From: Caccoplasma_A sp045587545
GTDB lineage: Bacteria; Bacteroidota; Bacteroidia; Bacteroidales; G3-4614
Reading direction: 5' to 3'
DNA: 64,000 bases
NCBI GenBank assembly: GCA_045587545.1
Contig: JAZNCN010000001.1
Location: 1-64,000 of the forward strand
The notes beneath the pieces are model-generated. The model was not told the origin of the DNA and made no database searches. It was given only the letters and a program-made list of their open reading frames with translations. Positions 60,043-64,000 of this stretch are shown in pieces. Every line of letters starts with the position of its first letter. Position 1 is the first letter of the stretch. The position numbers and the translations under genes are program-made.

Positions 60043-60966
60043 TCAATCCTTACTAATTTTACCCTCTTTTTTCATTTTTTTTATAATTGCATCTAATACT
60101 CCGTTAATAAACGTTGCGCTTTTTTCTGATGCGTATGATTTTGCAAGTTCAATATACTCACTCAAAGTTACATTTATTGGTATTGAGGGGAACATGCGTG
60201 CCTCTGTTATAGCCATACACATTATTACAAAATCCATATTTGCGATACGGTCAGCTTCCCAATTCTTTGCAGCTGCTGATATGTACTTGACATTTGCATC
60301 AAAATCAAGAATTGTATGACTTAATAATTTACCGGGAAAATCTGAATCCTCTCCTGCATCAAAAGAGTCAATCAAAGGCATATTTTCATCGCTCTCCTGA
60401 GTAAATGTTTTTATTGTTTTTAATACGAATGTTGCTATTATATCTATATCGTTATTCCAATAAAGAGACTCTCCCTCCAATGCTTCATCTATATCCTGAT
60501 TATCAGCCCACTCCTTAACCATTCTTTTCCAGAATGTCTTATCTGCTTCATAAGAATCTTCCTGCTCTAAATATCCGGCATATGCTTCTCCTTCAAGAAT
60601 TGAATCAAGCATTGATTTTATCAAACGCGGTGTCAAAACGGCATTAACATCGGGATTTTTGTGCAAATATTCATTTAATTGGATATTTTCTGAAAGTTGT
60701 TGAGCCAATCTGTTGTTTGCCAACTTCCAATTTATATCCTTATCAGAAACAGGATTTATATATCTGTTACGCAATCTGTCAATTCTCTCTTGTTGCTCTT
60801 GTGTTAATTTTACAATTAACTGTAATAGCAAAATATACAAATCATATGTTTTTTGCATACTGTGAGAATACTCCATTTCTGATTGAGTAATAGATTTATC
60901 TCTATCAATAAAGGCTGAAAATACTATTTGAAGTATTTTGTTTCGTATTAGAACTCGATTTGTCAT
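60043..60966 (-). CDS. nusB: Transcription antitermination factor NusB, long form
   Basis: 307 aa, about twice the length of E. coli NusB (139 aa). The true NusB core occupies the C-terminal half, ending in NVTLSEYIELAKSYASEKSATFINGVLDAI; the N-terminal MTNRVLIRNKILQIVFSAF supplies the first helix and a roughly 150-residue insertion lies between. This long form is standard in Bacteroidota. NusB with NusE binds boxA RNA during rRNA transcription. A TATCTTTG box (61017 to 61010) lies 44 bp upstream. Confidence 0.93.
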   Translation of the reverse strand: MTNRVLIRNKILQIVFSAFIDRDKSITQSEMEYSHSMQKTYDLYILLLQLIVKLTQEQQERIDRLRNRYINPVSDKDINWKLANNRLAQQLSENIQLNEYLHKNPDVNAVLTPRLIKSMLDSILEGEAYAGYLEQEDSYEADKTFWKRMVKEWADNQDIDEALEGESLYWNNDIDIIATFVLKTIKTFTQESDENMPLIDSFDAGEDSDFPGKLLSHTILDFDANVKYISAAAKNWEADRIANMDFVIMCMAITEARMFPSIPINVTLSEYIELAKSYASEKSATFINGVLDAIIKKMKKEGKISKD

Positions 60967-61009
60967 ATTAAATCATATAAATTTTATACTCCTTTCTCCA
61001 AAGGGCATG

Positions 61010-61017
61010 CAAAGATA
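61010..61017 (-). promoter_or_regulatory. -7 box of the nusB-yajC-ybbR-coaE unit
   Basis: TATCTTTG on the minus strand, 44 bp before nusB. No convincing -33. Confidence 0.45.
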
Positions 61018-61197
61018 ACTATTTTTTAGTAAATACATAACTTATTATATCGTTATTGCCACTATTCCTATTATAAATTGCTCATTATTTTTACTAATAC
61101 TACCATTTATATGATATATACCTGAGTCAATTATTAATAAATGTTAATTAATAAAATTAAATATAACTTTTGTATATAATTAAAAAATATTCTTTAT

Positions 61198-61205
61198 TAT
61201 ATTTG
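61198..61205 (+). promoter_or_regulatory. -7 box of the PUR-family gene
   Basis: TATATTTG, 28 bp before the start codon; the nearest TTTG lies 25 bp upstream, slightly too far. Confidence 0.45.
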
Positions 61206-61233
61206 CATTATAACAATCATTAAGTAAAATGCC

Positions 61234-61506
61234 ATGAATAGTAATATTAATTCAGAAGAGGTTGGCTTTGAAAAGGAAATTATTTTTTCTAAAAACATTA
61301 AAGCAGGGAGTAGAGTCTATTATATAGACGTTAAAAAGAGTAGAAAAGATGATATGTATATAACAATTACTGAGAGTAAACGAATATCATCTAAGGAAGA
61401 AGAAGTCCCCCGATATGAAAAGCACAAGCTCTTCTTATACAAAGAAGATTTTACAAAATTCAAAGATGGCTTAATTGAAGCTATTGAATTTATATCAAAT
61501 GAATAA
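61234..61506 (+). CDS. DUF3276 / PUR-family nucleic-acid-binding protein
   Basis: 90 aa with a single PUR repeat: EIIFSKNIKAGSRVYYIDVK, MYITITESKRIS and YEKHKLFLYKEDFTKF. Bacterial members resemble the Pur-alpha fold and bind single-stranded DNA or RNA; a related protein in Borrelia regulates gene expression. The role in Bacteroidota is open. Single gene between nusB and uvrA. Confidence 0.88.
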   Translation: MNSNINSEEVGFEKEIIFSKNIKAGSRVYYIDVKKSRKDDMYITITESKRISSKEEEVPRYEKHKLFLYKEDFTKFKDGLIEAIEFISNE

Positions 61507-61557
61507 ATTTAACCTTTTCATTTAAATATAACAATACACAAGTATTTGAAAGTTGAA

Positions 61558-64000
61558 TTATAACTCTTCTTTCAAATACGTTGTTGTATGTGTTGTATAT
61601 TTCTTACATAAATCTTTTGGTGTTCCACAACAGAGAATATTTCCTCCTCCCACTCCTCCTTCGGGCCCCATATCTATAATATGATCTGCCGATTTTATAA
61701 TATCAAGATTGTGTTCTATTACAAGTATTGTATTTCCTTTATCAGCTAATTTATTCAATACATTTAGCAGAACCCTGATATCTTCAAAGTGCAAACCTGT
61801 TGTCGGTTCGTCAAGAAGATAGAGAGTGTTTCCGGTATCTCTTTTTGCCAATTCAAAAGCTAACTTAACACGCTGACTTTCTCCTCCCGAAAGGGTCGTT
61901 GACGGTTGTCCCAATTTTATATATCCTAAGCCTACATCTTGTAGTACTTTTATTTTATTTAAAATTACAGGTACATTTTCAAAAAACTCAACCGCTCTGT
62001 TAATTGTCATATCCAATACATCTGCGATAGATTTACCTTTATATCTTACCTCCAAGGTCTCTCGGTTATACCTTTTACCATGACAAACATCGCAAGGAAC
62101 CATCACATCAGGCAAGAAGTTCATTTCAATATTTTTATAGCCATTACCACTACATGATTCACATCTTCCTCCAGATATATTAAAAGAGAAACGCCCCGAT
62201 TTATATCCTCTGATTTTAGACTCAGGCAACTCGGTAAACAAATTTCTAATATCAGAGAATACTCCTGTATATGTTGCCGGATTTGAGCGTGGCGAACGTC
62301 CTAATGGAGATTGGTCAACCGTTACAAGCTTATCAATATTCTCCAAACCTTCAATTGATGAATATGGCAACGGTTTTTTTAATGAGCGATAAAACATTGA
62401 ACTTATTATAGGTTGCAATGTCCCATTTATCAATGACGATTTACCGCTTCCTGATACTCCTGTTACACATATAAATTTGCCTAAGGGCAATTCCAAATCA
62501 ACATTTTTCAGGTTGTTACCGCAAGCACCTTTTAGTATTATGCTTTTTCCATTACCCTTACGATACTCTTTGGGGAGTTCTATCAAACGTGTCCCATTCA
62601 AAAATTCAGATGTAACGGTTTTTGATTGTAACATCTCTTGGGGAGTTCCTGCAAATACCACATCTCCACCCTTTCGTCCTGCTCCGGGTCCCAAATCTAT
62701 AATATAATCGGCAGCGAGCATCATCTCTTTATCATGCTCAACAACTATTACCGTATTGCCAATATCCCTAAGACGCTTTAAGGAGTTTATCAACTTAACG
62801 TTATCTCTTTGATGTAAACCTATACTTGGTTCGTCTAATATATATAGTACATTTACAAGGCGTGTTCCTATTTGGGTTGCCAATCTTATTCGCTGACTCT
62901 CTCCACCCGACAACGATACAGATGTTCTGTTAAGGCTCAAATATTCCAAACCAACATCAATCAAAAACTTTAAACGGGTCTTAATCTCTTTTATAATTTC
63001 CTGAGCTATAGCCTTTTGCTTTTCAGAAAGGAATTTATCGCTATCTGCAAACCACTCATATAGTGTTTTTATATCCATAGAGGCTAATTCTGCTATATTT
63101 TTACCATCTATACGATAATGTAGCGACTCTTTGTTTAGCCTCATTCCATGACATTCATCACACGGGATAACTGAAACAAACTGACCTGCCCACTTTTGAG
63201 ATTGAGATGATGCATCTGATGAGTTTTGCATCTCAATATACTTTATTAAGCCTTCATATGGCATAAAAAAGTTTGATGATGAGCCCAACACATGGTCTTT
63301 TATTGTCAACCTCTCGTTAGTTCCATTCAGTATTTCGTCCAATGCCTCCTCGGGAACATCTTTTATGGGTGTTTTTATTGTTACTCCGTATTTATCACAT
63401 ATTGCCTCAATTTGCCAAAATACAAGGGTATTTTTATATTTTCCCAAAGGCAGAATTCCTCCTTGATATATTGACAATGTGTTGTCGGGTATAATCTTAT
63501 CTTTATCTATTATATTTATATATCCTAATCCTTTACAGCGAGGACATGCTCCATTTGGTGAATTGAAAGAAAAGTTATGAGGGGCTGGCTCTGAATATGA
63601 AAGCCCTGTCTTGGGGTCCATTAACATTCGACTGTAGTGTCTGACTTCGTTACTATCCATATCCAAAATCATAACTAACCCCTCGCCTCTTCTCATAGCA
63701 TTTCGCAAACTGTCTTTAAGACGACGTTCATCATTTGATGATACTTTAAGTTTGTCAACTACTAACTCAACACTATGATTTTTATATCTGTCAAGTTTCA
63801 TTCCGGGAAGAATTTCTCTAATCTCCCCATCAACTCTTACATATAAGTATCCTTTTTTACGGACTTGTTCAAATAACTCCTTATAATGACCTTTTCTGTT
63901 TCTGACCAAAGGAGCCAATATGTTTATTTTTTTACCCTCATATTTTTCAATAACAAGTGAGAGTATCTGCTCTTCGCCATACTTTACCATTTTTTCTCCT
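61558..64000 (-). CDS. uvrA: Excinuclease ABC subunit A, 5' end beyond the window
   Basis: DNA-damage recognition subunit of nucleotide excision repair. About 813 residues are visible; the frame continues through the right edge without a start codon, so the first ATPase P-loop and the beginning of the protein are missing, and an ATG at 63990 is internal. Visible are both LSGGESQR signatures, the second Walker A GVSGSGKSSLING, zinc-finger cysteines in CESCSGNGY and CDVCHGKRYN, another CPRCKGLGY pair, and two Walker B regions LYLLDEPTTGLH and YILDEPSIGLH. Confidence 0.97.
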   Translation of the reverse strand, partial: GEKMVKYGEEQILSLVIEKYEGKKINILAPLVRNRKGHYKELFEQVRKKGYLYVRVDGEIREILPGMKLDRYKNHSVELVVDKLKVSSNDERRLKDSLRNAMRRGEGLVMILDMDSNEVRHYSRMLMDPKTGLSYSEPAPHNFSFNSPNGACPRCKGLGYINIIDKDKIIPDNTLSIYQGGILPLGKYKNTLVFWQIEAICDKYGVTIKTPIKDVPEEALDEILNGTNERLTIKDHVLGSSSNFFMPYEGLIKYIEMQNSSDASSQSQKWAGQFVSVIPCDECHGMRLNKESLHYRIDGKNIAELASMDIKTLYEWFADSDKFLSEKQKAIAQEIIKEIKTRLKFLIDVGLEYLSLNRTSVSLSGGESQRIRLATQIGTRLVNVLYILDEPSIGLHQRDNVKLINSLKRLRDIGNTVIVVEHDKEMMLAADYIIDLGPGAGRKGGDVVFAGTPQEMLQSKTVTSEFLNGTRLIELPKEYRKGNGKSIILKGACGNNLKNVDLELPLGKFICVTGVSGSGKSSLINGTLQPIISSMFYRSLKKPLPYSSIEGLENIDKLVTVDQSPLGRSPRSNPATYTGVFSDIRNLFTELPESKIRGYKSGRFSFNISGGRCESCSGNGYKNIEMNFLPDVMVPCDVCHGKRYNRETLEVRYKGKSIADVLDMTINRAVEFFENVPVILNKIKVLQDVGLGYIKLGQPSTTLSGGESQRVKLAFELAKRDTGNTLYLLDEPTTGLHFEDIRVLLNVLNKLADKGNTILVIEHNLDIIKSADHIIDMGPEGGVGGGNILCCGTPKDLCKKYTTHTTTYLKEEL

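Noticed and set aside
63988..63990. ATG at 63990 as the uvrA start
   Set aside because: The frame stays open to the window edge, and the N-terminal P-loop of UvrA is missing from the visible part, so this Met is internal.

Overview
The window looks like a chromosome segment of a Bacteroidales bacterium (phylum Bacteroidota). The evidence is an AT-rich genome, few Shine-Dalgarno sequences, promoter boxes of the TAnnTTTG (-7) and TTTG/TTG (-33) type, a complete Bat aerotolerance operon, an HU protein followed by an HU-membrane-LysM fusion, a Rho with a long disordered insertion, the lineage proteins DUF5606 and DUF3276/PUR, a very long NusB, and a BspA-like leucine-rich-repeat protein with a type IX secretion C-terminus. 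The species cannot be named from this. Most of the window is ordinary core genome; the unusual material lies mainly in gaps between genes.

Left edge (1-534): the end of a probable mobile element, with an excisionase-like helix-turn-helix gene broken by a TAG, stops beside the 3' end of mnmE. From 535 to 10.4 kb: mnmE with a membrane-anchored nuclease, then pepT-miaA, an EamA exporter, a DUF1295 membrane protein, an XRE repressor next to a 0.9-kb gene-poor AT-rich gap, holA and an orphan HsdR-N domain protein. From 10.4 to 15.5 kb: the aspS-nif3-zinc-ribbon operon, tRNA-Pro, a lipoprotein and a small DNA-binding protein.

From 15.6 to 24.5 kb: a nine-gene minus-strand operon, moxR-DUF58-326 aa protein-batA-batB-batC-batD-batE-PAP2 phosphatase, with TAATG stop-start overlaps and a good promoter in front of moxR. 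From 24.6 to 34 kb: the HU-LysM fusion and HU, rho, and the operon glnS-TPR-lipoprotein-murB-MBL hydrolase. From 34.2 to 48.8 kb, on the plus strand: mutS2, a small membrane protein, dxs-trkA-trkH, an 84-bp tandem repeat with a -7 box in each unit, then ftsK-lolA-like-trxB-crp/fnr-sulfatase-type transferase. From 48.8 to 54.6 kb: lptB opposed to mlaE-mlaF, tRNA-Cys, a TPR protein and recJ with a structured leader.

From 54.58 to 57.46 kb is the accessory part. The single BspA-like gene is surrounded by repeats: a 419-bp element with long terminal inverted repeats whose outermost TAG triplets are the stop codons of both recJ and the bspA-like gene; two direct copies of a composite hairpin repeat flanking the gene; a ~170-nt imperfect palindrome with promoter and terminator signals just upstream of it; and paired inverted GAGGCTGTGCC hairpins. 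From 57.5 to 64 kb: nusB-yajC-ybbR-coaE-DUF5606, a PUR-family protein, and uvrA cut by the window edge.
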